A DNA stretch of 64,000 bases from Nemophila menziesii (GCA_029959085.1 JARWIR010000016.1:21523499-21587498), one strand, 5' to 3'. Shown: positions 44,381 through 56,798, counted from the stretch's first letter. Notes: generated by a model from the letters alone, not told the origin. Numbers and translations are program-made.

Positions 44381-47300
44381 AACAAGATCAATGGAAGTGT
44401 TCAAGAGTGTGAAAGGTTGTATCTAGAGTGAACTTCCAGGTTCTTTAAAAGTTTGAGCTTTCATCTGTGACGATATAGGCATAGTAGCTTCTTATGGATA
44501 TTCCATCGCGAGGTTGATTGATGTGATTCTGTTACCAGAGTTTTAGATAAAGAGTTTGTTTAAGTTGTATTATCTTCTAAACTTTTTGGGTTTAGATATA
44601 TTTATTTTTATGATCCAGAGAGCTTCCATGGTTACACGTCTATTGCTATAATACGACACTATCATTAAGATAGGAGGTCGATTAGATTGGTTCGACTCAA
44701 ATCTAATCCCCACTAGCCTTGAGATTAGGTTAATACTATAATAGATCAAATTCTTGTTCGTACACGAGGAATTTTTATAAATAAAGAGAAAGAAGTGGTA
44801 TGAAAGTTTAGCTCGAGATATAGCAAGTAATCCCCACTAGCCTTGTGTTATAACCTTTTTATGTAGGAGAGAATTGTGTGATATGAAATATTAAGGATTC
44901 TATATTCTTCCTAACCCCCTTCCGGGTGGACTTAGGTGGCGATCTAACAATTACCAGGGGACTTGGGTAAGGGGACCCTGCGCAGTTATCGGTGGTTAAT
45001 CTCAAATCCTAGTGACTATCTAGTTAGGTAAGCCCTTCTAGATCACTACCGCATACTACACGTTTATGTGTTGTTTCAATAATTAGACACCCCTTCCGGG
45101 TGACCGTCTAACTACTATTGTAATACTATACGTAGGCCTCTGCAAGAACTACAGACATTACATCAAAACACATAAAAACAGAGATATCAACACTAATTTC
45201 AATTAAATGTAAACGACATCCCAAATCAAAATAGATATAAATCAAGTCTAGGCTTCATACCCATATGTTAATCTCAAGCTAAATAGAATTAGTTCATACT
45301 AGAGAAAGAAAAAAATTACAAAATTGAAGGGTTGGAAAGGCATGATTGGTTCTCCAACTCTTTCTGGTCTTCTCTTCTCTTGATGTAAGCTTCCTCTTGG
45401 TATTTAGAAGATTAAGGGCTGACCAAGGATGATTTCTCTAAGGTAGGAATGGATATATATAGTCCCTTAGTCGAATTTAGGAGTAATCCCAAATTAAGGA
45501 GTCGTAATCTTACCAAAATTCGTATCCCTAAATTGTAGGACAAGATAAACCTTTGTAGATATTGATTTGGTCATATATCCTTTGTTACTTATCGAAATTT
45601 GATGTTTTTTATATGGAAACGGCCGCATTCGAAAGATATATTTTCTCATGTAAAAATCTCCACCTAATTCCAAACCAAATTTCTACAGCAAATTAATTAG
45701 TGGATCTATGTGCAGTTTTGGCAGCTGCTTTTCTTTCTAAATATATCCAAACTCTTCCTTTTTTTCACTTTAACTAAGGGATTTTATTTACTTTTCCACT
45801 TCAAATCAGTTTCCATAGGTTTAATAGCTTCCATATACCTACCTTCTACATAAATAGCACACAAATTACGCGCAAAAGCTTACATAATATCAAAACACCT
45901 AAAACTAGACAAGAAAGTGTTAAGTATGAATAAATGGTGAAAAATACAATAATTAATAACTAATAACCCTAAAATGATGTCTCAAGTATAGATTAATATA
46001 TCACAAATAGGGAGACATCAAGACCCCCAACTCAAAGTTGTAGCGTCCCGATACAATAAAGATAAAAACAGTAGGGTAGTCAACAATAGATATAGAAGAA
46101 GAAGAAGAATAGAAAAAAATAAATGATCCTAAAGAAAAATATCTAAAAAGTATCATGTAGTGATGTTAAATAAATAACGCACACATATTCTTAATATACA
46201 CATAATCACCAATCCATAAATTGAAGTCCAGATTTACTTCGCAATGCCAGAAGGAGAGGTCTTCAACCCAGTTCGTATTAATGGTTATAGGGTGATCATA
46301 GGTCCTAATGTAGTATAAAATGGTCTACTCAACTATTCCCTTATTGTTCCATTGTTCCTCAACCAAGTAGTTATAAATCCTAAGGTCTTTACGGTTATAA
46401 CGTGGCTTAGGGACGGTATGATATATTTGAATAATGAAAAATGAGCTTTTGGCTCTTTCCTCACATTCCATCAACGAATCGCCCTAGAGCTTGAGTTTCA
46501 CTCGAAGATGTTCTCACTCATCCCAATTTTCGATGCTTTGATTTGCATCCCTAAATAACCAAAATAAAAACTTCTATGATTATTACATCACAAACTCCAC
46601 ATTGTCGGTCCAAATCTTTTCAATATTTTATATATATCATTTCTCTTTCGATAGCTAGCTATGACTCTCTTTTTAATGTAAGATATCATGTTACTTTTTC
46701 ATATATATTTTTCATATTTTTTTTACTTTTACCCCGACAAAGGGTTACAATAATAAATTATCATTATCAACAATATCACAATTTCTATCAATATCCCAAT
46801 CCCAAAGTTTCACAATCATGAAACCCACCACCCCAAACTCAAGCTTTAAAACAACTTGTCTCAGGTTTTCCGATTCGAGTGCGGGTCATATAGATAAGTC
46901 CTATAAGCTAAGAGGTATGGCTTGTAATGTTGTTAATAAAAGGATTTAGAAAGGCTAAGAGGGATAAGACGAATAAATAATAATAATAATAATCAAACAA
47001 ATGGTGAGAAAGAAAAAAGGATTCAAGTGGCTTAAATATGAAAGAACTACTTATTCACTTTTCTAACTACTAAATTTCGTTACTTTTTCACTATTAGTTC
47101 ATAGACAAGCGGGTTTTCAACTAATTTCAAACCTTATGTTCTACACACCAATTAACTCTCCCTAAATTCCAACTTGACACTTCATACGCATTACTTATTA
47201 ATCTTCCCTATCTTTTACTTCAGGTTTTCATACATGCATACTGAACATATTTGTGACACTGTTCAATAACATACTACTTACTATTATTGACTTAATTTAA

Positions 47301-47498
47301 ATATGCTCAATAGGTACATTCACCACATTCTATGCCAATTATAACCCTAAATTTTTTAAATTTTATGCAAAACAAAAAGGAAGATGAGGACAACGAATCC
47401 CCACCCCCAACTCAAAAGTGAGTCATGTCCCCACGACTCGAAAAAGACTCAGTAAAGCAATAAAATTTAAACTAAACTAAAGTAATACATATAAGCAA
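44381..47498 (-). other. Eroded LTR-retrotransposon-like DNA
   Basis: No gene is visible. A TTGAGTTGGGGGT purine tract on the - strand occurs twice (about 46022-46036 and 47402-47416), in the form of polypurine tracts of plant Gypsy elements. The first borders a segment that ends GGGAGACATCA at 46020 and may be an LTR extending leftwards to about 44.6 kb; it includes the CCCCTTCCGGGTGGAC-type stretches near 44917 and 45089. I could not define both LTR ends, so boundaries are uncertain. Confidence 0.4.
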
Positions 47499-47960
47499 TT
47501 AAGGAGAAGGATTAGAAGGTGGTACCTTGCCATAAATCCTCCTTTGACATTCCACTTCTGAAGGAGAATCGTTATCTATATATAATTTTTCTGTAACCTT
47601 GTTCATCACGTAGTTTACGCTCAGAATTTCCATCCAGCAGGAGTTATAATTGTACTTTAATCTATAGACTTTATCCATCAATGTTACTGCCCATGCTGGA
47701 GGTGTAGATATACCTTCTGATTTGTCATTAATATTTGAAGATGAACCTTGATCTTGGATTGGTGTCTTTGCTTTAGGCTTGACCGGTACCCTCTTTCTCT
47801 TGTTAATTCTTCGTAGTGGTTGTGTTGTTACCTCGAGCTTTCGCTTTTTTGGCTCTTCAAGATCGATGGGCTTCTCTTTAGTTACTCTAGGTAAGTTCTT
47901 TTTCTTCCCCAAGATGTAACACTTCCTCTTGTAATCCATAACCTCCGTTCTGTTAGTCAT
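47499..47960 (-). pseudogene. Basic, Lys/Arg-rich open frame, probably a retrotransposon ORF tail
   Basis: A 153-codon frame from MTNRTEVMDYKRK. The first 80 residues are very basic (KKRKLEV, INKRKRVPVK), followed by a more ordered part (AWAVTLMDKVYRLKYNYNS). It ends about 80 bp before a polypurine-like tract, the position of a last ORF in Gypsy-type elements. I do not recognise a domain. It could also be the end of a host gene cut off by the assembly gap to the right. Confidence 0.35.
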
Positions 47961-48028
47961 TCTCTTGTTTTAACCCACAACTCAAGTTGTACCAAGTATG
48001 AGATAAAGTTATGAAATATTGGTGTGGC

Positions 48029-48128
48029 NNNNNNNNNNNNNNNNNNNNNNNNNNNNNNNNNNNNNNNNNNNNNNNNNNNNNNNNNNNNNNNNNNNNNNNN
48101 NNNNNNNNNNNNNNNNNNNNNNNNNNNN
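48029..48128. other. Assembly gap (100 N)
   Basis: Exactly 100 unknown bases, the usual placeholder for a gap of unknown size. The order and distance of the two flanks are therefore not certain. Confidence 0.99.
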
Positions 48129-48184
48129 CCATAGATGCATAATTTTGTTTCCGCAGTACAATCTCTTCTCGTTTTAGTTTAATT

Positions 48185-49307
48185 ATGTGTACAACAGTTA
48201 ATAATGCACATGGATGGAGTGGTCTATTTCATCCACTGAATATTTTGGTGTGGAACTGTCATGGCGCTTGTGCGGATGATTTTTGTAGAGTCGTTAGAGA
48301 TATGATTCACATTCATAGAGTCTGGTTAACGGTTATTGTAGAGCCCCGTGCAAGAGGGAAAAAGCTAGCGAGATCATTCGTAGTATTGGGAAAGCTAATT
48401 CGATTAAAGTGGAGGTGGAAACATATAGTGGAGGCATTTGGATTATTTGGGGTGATTCGGATGTGAATATTAGATTTCTCTCCGCTGGATGTCAAGTTAT
48501 CAACATAGAGGTTTCGAAACCGGGTGTGGGTCTTGGGTATTCTCAGCTGTTTATGCTCGTACGCAAGCCTCAGAGATAGAAGAATTTTGGTTGGCGATTA
48601 AAGATGCTTTTCATGGTCTTGTTAATCCGTGGTTGTTTGCTGGTGACTTTAATCAAGTTGGGAAGTAGGAAGACAAGAGAGGAGGAGTCATGAGGGTCAC
48701 TAGACGAATGGAGAAGTTCGAGGAGTGGAGACACGCGTATGGTTTGATGGATTTAGGGTTCGATGGACCACGGCTGACATGGAGTGATTCATGGAATACA
48801 GGTCAAAGAATTATGAGAAGGCTCGATAGAGCCTATGGGATTTCTAACCTTTTTTCATTATTTCCACAGGTTAAAGTAACTCATCTAGATCGTGCTCATT
48901 CAGACCATATGCCAATTCTTATTCAGCTACATGGTGATGGATGGAGCCCGAAGAAAAACATTCGGTTCCGGTTCGAGTCTGCGTGGTGCTTGCATAAAGA
49001 TTTTCAAAGATTTGTTCAGGGAAAGTGGAACGCGGAAAATGGTGATTTGGAGGGTAACATAAATGAAATGCAGAATCACTTTCAGGTTTGGAAGAATGAA
49101 GTGTTTGGTGATATAAATCGAAAAAAGAGGTTATAAGGGAGAGATTACGGGGAATTCAACTGTCCTTGGATAAAAAAATATAATTCATCTCTGTTTCAGC
49201 TGGGTAAGGAGTTATGCGAAGACTATCTTAGCGTCCTTGAGAAAGAAGAAGACATGTGGTTCAAAAATCGAAGGAAAAGTGGATTAGGTCCGGGGATCGT
49301 AATACGG
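48185..49307 (+). pseudogene. LINE-D: 5' fragment of a LINE ORF2 (endonuclease region)
   Basis: The frame begins near 48184 with residues close to LINE-B ORF2 (PLNILVWNCHGA against VNVLFWNCRGA). The endonuclease continues with frame changes (AGDFNQVG near 48640, a stop at 48667, then WSDSWNTGQRIMRRLDRAYG and RAHSDHMPILIQ in 48690-49136). It breaks off near 49307 just before the reverse transcriptase. It belongs to the LINE-B lineage but is truncated and mutated. The left side runs into the assembly gap. Confidence 0.85.
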
Positions 49308-49430
49308 CAAAAACTGCGTATAATTTGTAGCGACGATAGTTTGCCGCGAACGATAATACATGTCTTTAGCGAAGAAATTCTTAGTCACTCGCGACGACAA
49401 ATGTCGTCGCCAGTAATGAAAAACGTAGAA
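49308..49430. other. CACTA-like subterminal sequence fused to LINE-D
   Basis: Contains TAGCGACGATAG, TCTTTAGCGAAGAAATTC and CGACGACAAATGTCGTCG, the same style as the subterminal repeats at 28060-28391. No CACTA terminus is visible. It marks the breakpoint of LINE-D. Confidence 0.5.
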
Positions 49431-50790
49431 GTGCCATCATTAGATTTGAAAAAAGCAAAAGAAAAAAAAGATTAATCTAAAGTATCATCAAATGATATGA
49501 TTTAATATAATTGAATATAAATTTTTTTTCTTAATTTATATTCATTTAAATTATGTTATTCTCTTTATTTCGTGATTATTAGCTATTTATTAAAAATTAA
49601 CATGTAGATCTTAAAATATTTGTTCAAAATATTATATATATTTTCCAATTTTTATTATTTATACTAAAATATTAAAATATATATTTTCTATGCATATTTA
49701 AAATATTGACCTATTTTATAAAAATAGTTTTGTAATAAAAAATAATGATTATATTATTTTTTAATAGATATGAAAAATAAAATTGATAATATTTTGAAAT
49801 AAAGAGTAAATTATTGTTTTGGTAATACTAACTTTCAGTTTTTTTTCTTTTGTTCTAGAAACTTTCAGTTATATAGCATAATTCTTTGTTATATGTCCAA
49901 GGTTACCCTTTTTCCAAGTATGACATGTGAAGTTGACAATTCATTATTGGAACTTTTTTATTTTCACATGGACAATACTTTGATTAGATTCTTAACTAGG
50001 AAGGTTCTTCCATAAATCCGTTGTACCTACAACGGATTTACGTAGTGACACGTGGCGCCCAGATGATGAGGTGGCGCCATCTTGTTCGTCCCTATTTTAT
50101 TAGTTTTTAATGATTTTGCAAATTGACCCTATTACCCTTCTGCAAGTCATCATTATGTGTAGTCACATCGTTGAATAGTTGTTTTTTTTTTTTTTTTTGC
50201 TTTCTTTTATTTTTGAATATTATTTTAATGTTTATTTCGTTCCCAGTTATATTAATTTTGGCGGCGTTAGTGTAATTTTTTGTTTCGTAAAAGACGGCGC
50301 TTGTTAATTTTTGTTCCTTAGTCAACAGTTTCTGATTGTCAACTCTAAATTACCCCATACACGTGTCATGTTCTCGGTGGTCCATTATTATATTATTATG
50401 TCCCATCGAAGCAAGTGGATCGGCATTTATTGATGTAAAGCCTAGTGTATTTATATGTTCCTATAATGGGGAAGTATGTGTATTTATTCGTTCCGTTATA
50501 AATGTTAATATTTGTTTTGTCGTTTTGTGATTTGTATTGTTTTGATCACGTGGCAATCCTAGGGAATTTTGGAATTCATGTATTTGGTGAATTATTTTCT
50601 AGTTATTGGTGTTTATGTGTTGTAGTTAGATGTTTTTCGGATTGGATTAAACTAATAATGTGCTAACTAAAGTCATTAATGGTGACGGGATAGGTGGTTG
50701 AGTTTGGTTGGGTAGCAAATTTATTGGTCCCTTAATGAGTATCCAACCACCTACGAGTTGTCGGAATTAATGCTATTTGTAGTATTTTGC
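49431..50790. other. AT-rich intergenic region upstream of the FAR1-like gene
   Basis: No gene is visible. Notable items are an 18-19 base T run at about 50182-50199, the perfect hairpin at 50013-50040, and ACACGTGG/ACACGTGTC G-box-like motifs near 50049 and 50359. The last few hundred bases are probably the promoter of the next gene. Confidence 0.5.
50013..50040. repeat. Perfect 13-bp inverted repeat (hairpin)
   Basis: TAAATCCGTTGTA, two bases, then its exact complement TACAACGGATTTA. Directly beside it are GACACGTGGCGCC and GAGGTGGCGCC. It could be a transposon relic, a transcriptional hairpin or a protein-binding palindrome; nothing decides between them. Confidence 0.85.
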
Positions 50791-50799
50791 CTATAAAAG
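50791..50799 (+). promoter_or_regulatory. TATA box of the FAR1-like gene
   Basis: CTATAAAAG lies 90 bp before the proposed start codon at 50889, with an open stretch suitable as 5' UTR between them. Confidence 0.65.
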
Positions 50800-50888
50800 G
50801 AATAGTTGGGAGGAAGCATGAATAATCATCCAAAGTTGTTTTATCATTTGTAGTTTCTAGCTTATCGGTTGAGAAAACATCTAGAGGA

Positions 50889-53800
50889 ATGTCTTCAAAT
50901 GGTTAGTTCTTGATTCTAACGTAGTGTGTAATATTTTTTAATTATGGTTGTAGCTATATTTTAATTATTGTGTTACTAAAATGCTAAATGTGCCGTTTAT
51001 AGATAATAGTGATGTGTAAAAGTAGGTAGGAACAAACTTAACACCCTAATTGTTGGTTTATAACCTTAACCCCTTTAATATTTTTTTTGTTAGTTATTTA
51101 AGACTTATATTAGTATATTCTTAAATTCTTTTACCATGGATGAGATTAATTATATTGTTTAAAACATTTTGGAAAAAAATAATTGTTTGATAAACATGTG
51201 CTTTTTAATTATTGATTTGTCATAAATTTCGAAGAAGTTGTTTAAATATAATGTTGTTATATCCGGTAAAAAAATTCATTTGCTTTTTATTTTACTAGAC
51301 TAATTTATTTTTTTAAATAAATTTCGTAATTTTATTTGTTTTAATTTATTTTGTTTACACTATTATTTATTATATAATTAAATTTATTAATGCGTACTTG
51401 ACAATCATATCTTTTTGGATTATTGGTGTGTATTTAATTAATTTGTAGGCTATCTCGCGGAAAAAAAATCCAAAGACCCGTCTACATCAAGCTTTATGAA
51501 TACATTAGGTTTTTTTTTATCTTAGATACAAAACTTCAATATTTCATAATGTTTAATTATATACGTTATATAATTTCACGGCTAATATATTTTTGTAATT
51601 TAATTAAATAACTTTTATATATTATAATTTTTATGTATTCAAAATCTATACTATTTTTGTATACAAGGTAGATATAAATCCTGAACTCTAATAGTTGATA
51701 TCTAATTCAATGAGTACTCGTAGACGTTGTAGGTAGTTGTTCCGTAAACGTTGGTGCCAAACCGATCGAAGACGATGTTGTGACTTCGTTGACCCTTTTT
51801 GATGTGATGCAGCTGAGGTTTGCTAGTGAAGAGGAAGCGTATATGTTCTACAACACTTATGCTCGTGCAATTGGTTTTAGTGTTCGTAAGGATCGGGTCT
51901 ATAAAGCGGGGGGAAGTGGTGGTGAAATTGTTGGTAGGTTGTTTCTTTGTTCTTGTGCAGGGGTTCGTCAGAAACAGTATATTGAAATGAAAGATAGAGT
52001 TCGAGGTCACAGAGCAGACACAAGGTGTAATTGTAAGGCACATCTACGTATTAAATTTGAGAAAACCCTTGAATGTTTCGTAGTGACTCGAGCCGTGTTG
52101 GAGCACAATCACGCTTTGACTCCTCCCACTTCCGCACACTTTCTGAGGTCTCACAGACGTATAGACGAAGGGCATCTCGATCAAGCAATGTCTTTGAGAG
52201 ATTCAGGTATACCCACAACGAAGATAATGGACTTGTTTGTTAGAGAGGCAGGTTCATACCAGAGCGTTGGTTTTGTGAGGAAAGACTTGTACAACGTTCT
52301 CGGTCGTTTAAGGGCAGAGGAGATTATTGAGGGGGATGTTAATGTGACTCTCGCCTACTTAGAAGGTCGGTGTGAGACAGATCCGTTGTTTGTTTTCAAA
52401 TACACGTTGGACGAAGAGAAACGTTTGGAGAAGTTGTTTTTTTGTGATGGTAGATCAAGGAGAGAGTTTGCGATTTACGGGGATGTCCTTGTTTTTGACG
52501 CCACCTACAAAACCAATGCCTATGGTTTCCCGCTAGTTGTACTAGCAGGGGTCAACAACCACCGTAAGACTTGTATATTTGGTATTGCTTTGATTAAGTA
52601 CGAGACAACGGAATCGTATGTGTGGGTACTGGAAACATTAACTGCGGCAATGAATGGGAAGAAACCTAGATCGGTGGTAACCGACGGTGATAGATCGATG
52701 GCATCAGCGATCGAGATCGTATACCCTGGGGTAGGTCACCGACTATGTTCCTGGCATTTGAGTCGCAACGCTGTGACCAACGTGAAAGTAGAAGGATTTG
52801 GTAGTATTTTTAAGAAGGTCATGCGGCTTCCTGTTAGCGTAGAGTTGTTTGAAGAAGCGTGGTGGAAGATGGTCGGAGACCACGACCTATGGGAGGACAA
52901 ATGGGTACGTGAGACCTATCAAAAGCGCGCTATGTGGGCCGAGGCTTATTTGCGGGGGAGTTTTTTTGGTTTCGTTAAGTCAACGCAGCGTTGCGAAGGT
53001 ATGAACTCCTACGTTAATAGGTTTTTGAACAGGAGTATCAGGTTGCTTGGATTTGTCAAAGCGTTCTTGAACGGCATGATAACAATTAGGGACAACTCAA
53101 GCAAAGAAGAGTATCTCACGAACCAAACAAGTCCTATACCTACGACGGTATTACACGATATTGAGTTAACAGCCGGCAAACAATTCACACGTGCCCTATT
53201 TTTGAAGGTCAGGAAGGAAATTGTCCAACAAGGTGATATAACTCATGAATCAGTCTCACAGACTTATGGATCTCGCACTTTTGTTGTTAAATCCTACCAA
53301 TACCCAACGTTAATCAGGAGAGTATGTATTTCTAGCGATGGATCGACTTTGAGGCTTAATTGCACTTGCTTACTTTTTGAATCACATGGAATACCATGCA
53401 GACATATGTTTTACGTGATGAAATTTGAAGGGATGCGACAGATTCCAGATAGTTGTGTGTTGTTTAGATGGTCCCCGGGCAGTAGTTTAAACATTAGGGA
53501 TAAAAATTTGGCCGATTTAAGTCAGTCTGAAAAGGAGATCGGCCGTATGGGATACCTAAATGCGAAATGGAAAGATATGCGCTACCATGCCGCGCGAAGT
53601 GACCGGGGATATAACGATACACTAGAAGCGATAACTAATGTGGTTGCCCGGACAAGCAACTTTCCAAACGCCGATGGTACGCCTCGCGAGAAGCCTCCTC
53701 TGCCTACAAGGAAAATAGCGGAAGATCCTGTTATTGCACGTCCCAAAGGAACCACCACTGCACAACCGCGAAGATGTGGTCTCTGTAGACTTCCGGGACA

Positions 53801-53915
53801 CCAGAAGAATACATGCCCCAAAATAGGTATGCGTCTACGTGACGAGGAAATAGACGACCTAGGATCGCCCAGTCTATCGGTTCCTGAATTCTCCTCCCAG
53901 TTTATGTATTATTAG
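50889..53915 (+). CDS. FAR1-related (MULE transposase-derived) protein, about 751 residues, three exons
   Basis: Relative of FHY3/FAR1, plant transcription regulators derived from Mutator-like transposases. The long exon has no ATG upstream of its conserved part: its frame is open back only to a stop at 51711. I therefore propose 50889-50901 (MSSN), 51449-51508 (YLAEKKSKDPSTSS) and 51733-53915 (or from 51724), all GT-AG and in phase. Domains on that model: FAR1 DNA-binding zinc domain, about residues 54-155 (FASEEEAYMFYNTYAR, LEHNHAL); MULE catalytic core, about 235-450, with both Asp (VFDATY, VVTDGD), the SWHL motif and Glu (QRCEGMNSY) retained; SWIM finger near 567 (CTCLLFESHGIPCRHMF); C-terminal zinc knuckle CGLCRLPGHQKNTC near 706. 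A live transposase is possible, but I see no element termini. A satellite array starts 61 bp after the stop. Confidence 0.85.
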
Positions 53916-53958
53916 TTTATCGTTACGTAATTTGCTTGTTGTTTGCTAAAAAATGTGT

Positions 53959-53964
53959 AATAAA
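53959..53964 (+). terminator. Poly(A) signal of the FAR1-like gene
   Basis: AATAAA lies 44 bp after the stop codon and just before the first satellite unit, so the mRNA probably ends at the edge of, or inside, the array. Confidence 0.5.
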
Positions 53965-53975
53965 ATAGGATCATT

Positions 53976-56594
53976 AGGGTCCTTTAAATATAACTAGTGG
54001 TTTGTTAGGCATCCATGCAAGTTAGGTTGACTATTGGTCAACTTTGGGTGTATTATTCATCTTTTTGCTTCTTTAGGGTCCTTTAAACATAACTAGTGGT
54101 TTGTTAGGCATCCATGCAAGTTAGGTTGACTATTGGTCAACTTTGGGTGTATTATTCATCTTTTTGCTTCTTTAGGGTCCTTTAAACATAACTAGTGGTT
54201 TGTTAGGCATCCATGCAAGTTAGGTTGACTATTGGTCAACTTTGGGTGTATTATTCATCTTTTTGCTTCTTTAGGGTCCTTTAAACATAACTAGTGGTTT
54301 GTTAGGTCTCCATGCAACTTAGGTTGACTATTGGTCAACTTTGGGTTTATTATTCACCTTTTTGGTTCTTTAGGGTCCTTTATACATAACTAGTGGTTTG
54401 TTAGGTCTCCATGCAACTTAGGTTGACTATTGGTCAACTTTGGGTTTATTATTCACCTTTTTGGTTCTTTAGGGTCCTTTATACATAACTAGTGGTTTGT
54501 TAGGTCTCCATGCAACTTAGGTTGACTATTGGTCAACTTTGGGTTAAGTATTCATCTTTTTGGTTCATTAGGGTCCTTTAAATATAACTAGTGGTTTGTT
54601 AGGCATCCATGCAAGTTAGGTTGACTATTGGTCAACTTTGGGTGTATTATTCATCTTTTTGCTTCTTTAGGGTCCTTTAAACATAACTAGTGGTTTGTTA
54701 GGCATCCATGCAAGTTAGGTTGACTATTGGTCAACTTTGGGTGTATTATTCATCTTTTTGGTTCATTAGGGTCCTTTAAATATAACTAGTGGTTTGTTAG
54801 GCATCCATGCAAGTTAGGTTGACTATTGGTCAACTTTGGGTGTATTATTCATCTTTTTGCTTCTTTAGGGTCCTTTAAACATAACTAGTGGTTTGTTAGG
54901 CATCCATGCAAGTTAGGTTGACTATTGGTCAACTTTGGGTGTATTATTCATCTTTTTGGTTCATTAGGGTCCTTTAAATATAACTAGTGGTTTGTTAGGC
55001 ATCCATGCAAGTTAGGTTGACTATTGGTCAACTTTGGGTGTATTATTCATCTTTTTGCTTCTTTAGGGTCCTTTAAACATAACTAGTGGTTTGTTAGGTC
55101 TCCATGCAACTTAGGTTGACTATTGGTCAACTTTGGGTTTATTATTCACCTTTTTGGTTCTTTAGGGTCCTTTATACATAACTAGTGGTTTGTTAGGTCT
55201 CCATGCAACTTAGGTTGACTATTGGTCAACTTTGGGTTTATTATTCACCTTATTGGTTCTTTAGGGTCCTTTATACATAACTAGTGGTTTGTTAGGTCTC
55301 CATGCAACTTAGGTTGACTATTGGTCAACTTTGGGTTTATTATTCACCTTTTTGGTTCATTAGGGTCCTTTAAATATAACTAGTGGTTTGTTAGGCATCC
55401 ATGCAAGTTAGGTTGACTATTGGTCAACTTTGGGTGTATTATTCATCTTTTTGCTTCTTTAGGGTCCTTTAAACATAACTAGTGGTTTGTTAGGTCTCCA
55501 TGCAACTTAGGTTGACTATTGGTCAACTTTGGGTTAAGTATTCATCTTTTTGGTTCATTAGGGTCCTTTAAATATAACTAGTGGTTTGTTAGGCATCCAT
55601 GCAAGTTAGGTTGACTATTGGTCAACTTTGGGTGTATTATTCATCTTTTTGCTTCTTTAGGGTCCTTTAAACATAACTAGTGGTTTGTTAGGCATCCATG
55701 CAAGTTAGGTTGACTATTGGTCAACTTTGGGTGTATTATTCATCTTTTTGCTTCTTTAGGGTCCTTTAAACATAACTAGTGGTTTGTTAGGTCTCCATGC
55801 AACTTAGGTTGACTATTGGTCAACTTTGGGTTAAGTATTCATCTTTTTGGTTCATTAGGGTCCTTTAAATATAACTAGTGGTTTGTTAGGCATCCATGCA
55901 AGTTAGGTTGACTATTGGTCAACTTTGGGTGTATTATTCATCTTTTTGCTTCTTTAGGGTCCTTTAAACATAACTAGTGGTTTGTTAGGCATCCATGCAA
56001 GTTAGGTTGACTATTGGTCAACTTTGGGTGTATTATTCATCTTTTTGCTTCTTTAGGGTCCTTTAAACATAACTAGTGGTTTGTTAGGTCTCCATGCAAC
56101 TTAGGTTGACTATTGGTCAACTTTGGGTTTATTATTCACCTTTTTGGTTCTTTAGGGTCCTTTAAACATAACTAGTGGTTTGTTAGGTCTCCATGCAACT
56201 TAGGTTGACTATTGGTCAACTTTGGGTTTATTATTCACCTTTTTGGTTCTTTAGGGTCCTTTATACATAACTAGTGGTTTGTTAGGTCTCCATGCAACTT
56301 AGGTTGACTATTGGTCAACTTTGGGTTTATTATTCACCTTTTTGGTTCTTTAGGGTCCTTTATACATAACTAGTGGTTTGTTAGGTCTCCATGCAACTTA
56401 GGTTGACTATTGGTCAACTTTGGGTTTATTATTCACCTTTTTGGTTCTTTAGGGCCCTTTATACATAACTAGTGGTTTGTTAGGTCTCCATGCAACTTAG
56501 GTTGACTATTGGTCAACTTTGGGTTTATTATTCACCTTTTTGGTTCTTTAGGGTCCTTTATACATAACTAGTGGTTTGTTAGGTCTCCATGCAA
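53976..56594 (+). repeat. Satellite array of 99-bp units, 26.5 copies
   Basis: Units starting AGGGTCCTTT recur at 53976, 54075, 54174 and so on to 56550, every one exactly 99 bp apart with no indel. Two main variants alternate in blocks: type A (GCATCCATGCAAG, then TGTATTATTCATC) and type B (GTCTCCATGCAAC, then TTTATTATTCACC). A third tail (TTAAGTATTCATC) ends some blocks. GGTTCATT at a unit end is always followed by AAATATA, giving irregular higher-order blocks. Every full unit contains TTGACTATTGGTCAA, an inverted pair of TTGAC cores. The array fills the space between the convergent FAR1-like and F-box genes. Confidence 0.97.
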
Positions 56595-56798
56595 GTAAAA
56601 TAACAATGTAACATAAAAACCCAAGAATTAGAAACAAATCATACACACATATTATTAACCCTACAAGTAATACATTTTAAAACTAGAAATATTAATCAAC
56701 TTGTGCAAGACCTACAAATTAGAAACTAGCACGCTAAAAACAATGTGACAAACTATTGAACATAATGTGGTAAAACAAATTCCATAACTACTACAGTA

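Noticed and set aside
51780..51782. GTG as start codon of the FAR1-like protein
   Set aside because: Nuclear plant genes rarely start at GTG, and upstream exons with an ATG, correct splice sites and correct phase are available.
51702..52043. 113-codon - strand frame opposite the FAR1 domain
   Set aside because: Shadow of the conserved FAR1-like coding strand.
53976..56594. Regular direct repeats considered as a CRISPR-like array
   Set aside because: The units are contiguous 99-bp copies without unique spacers, in a plant nuclear genome: a satellite.
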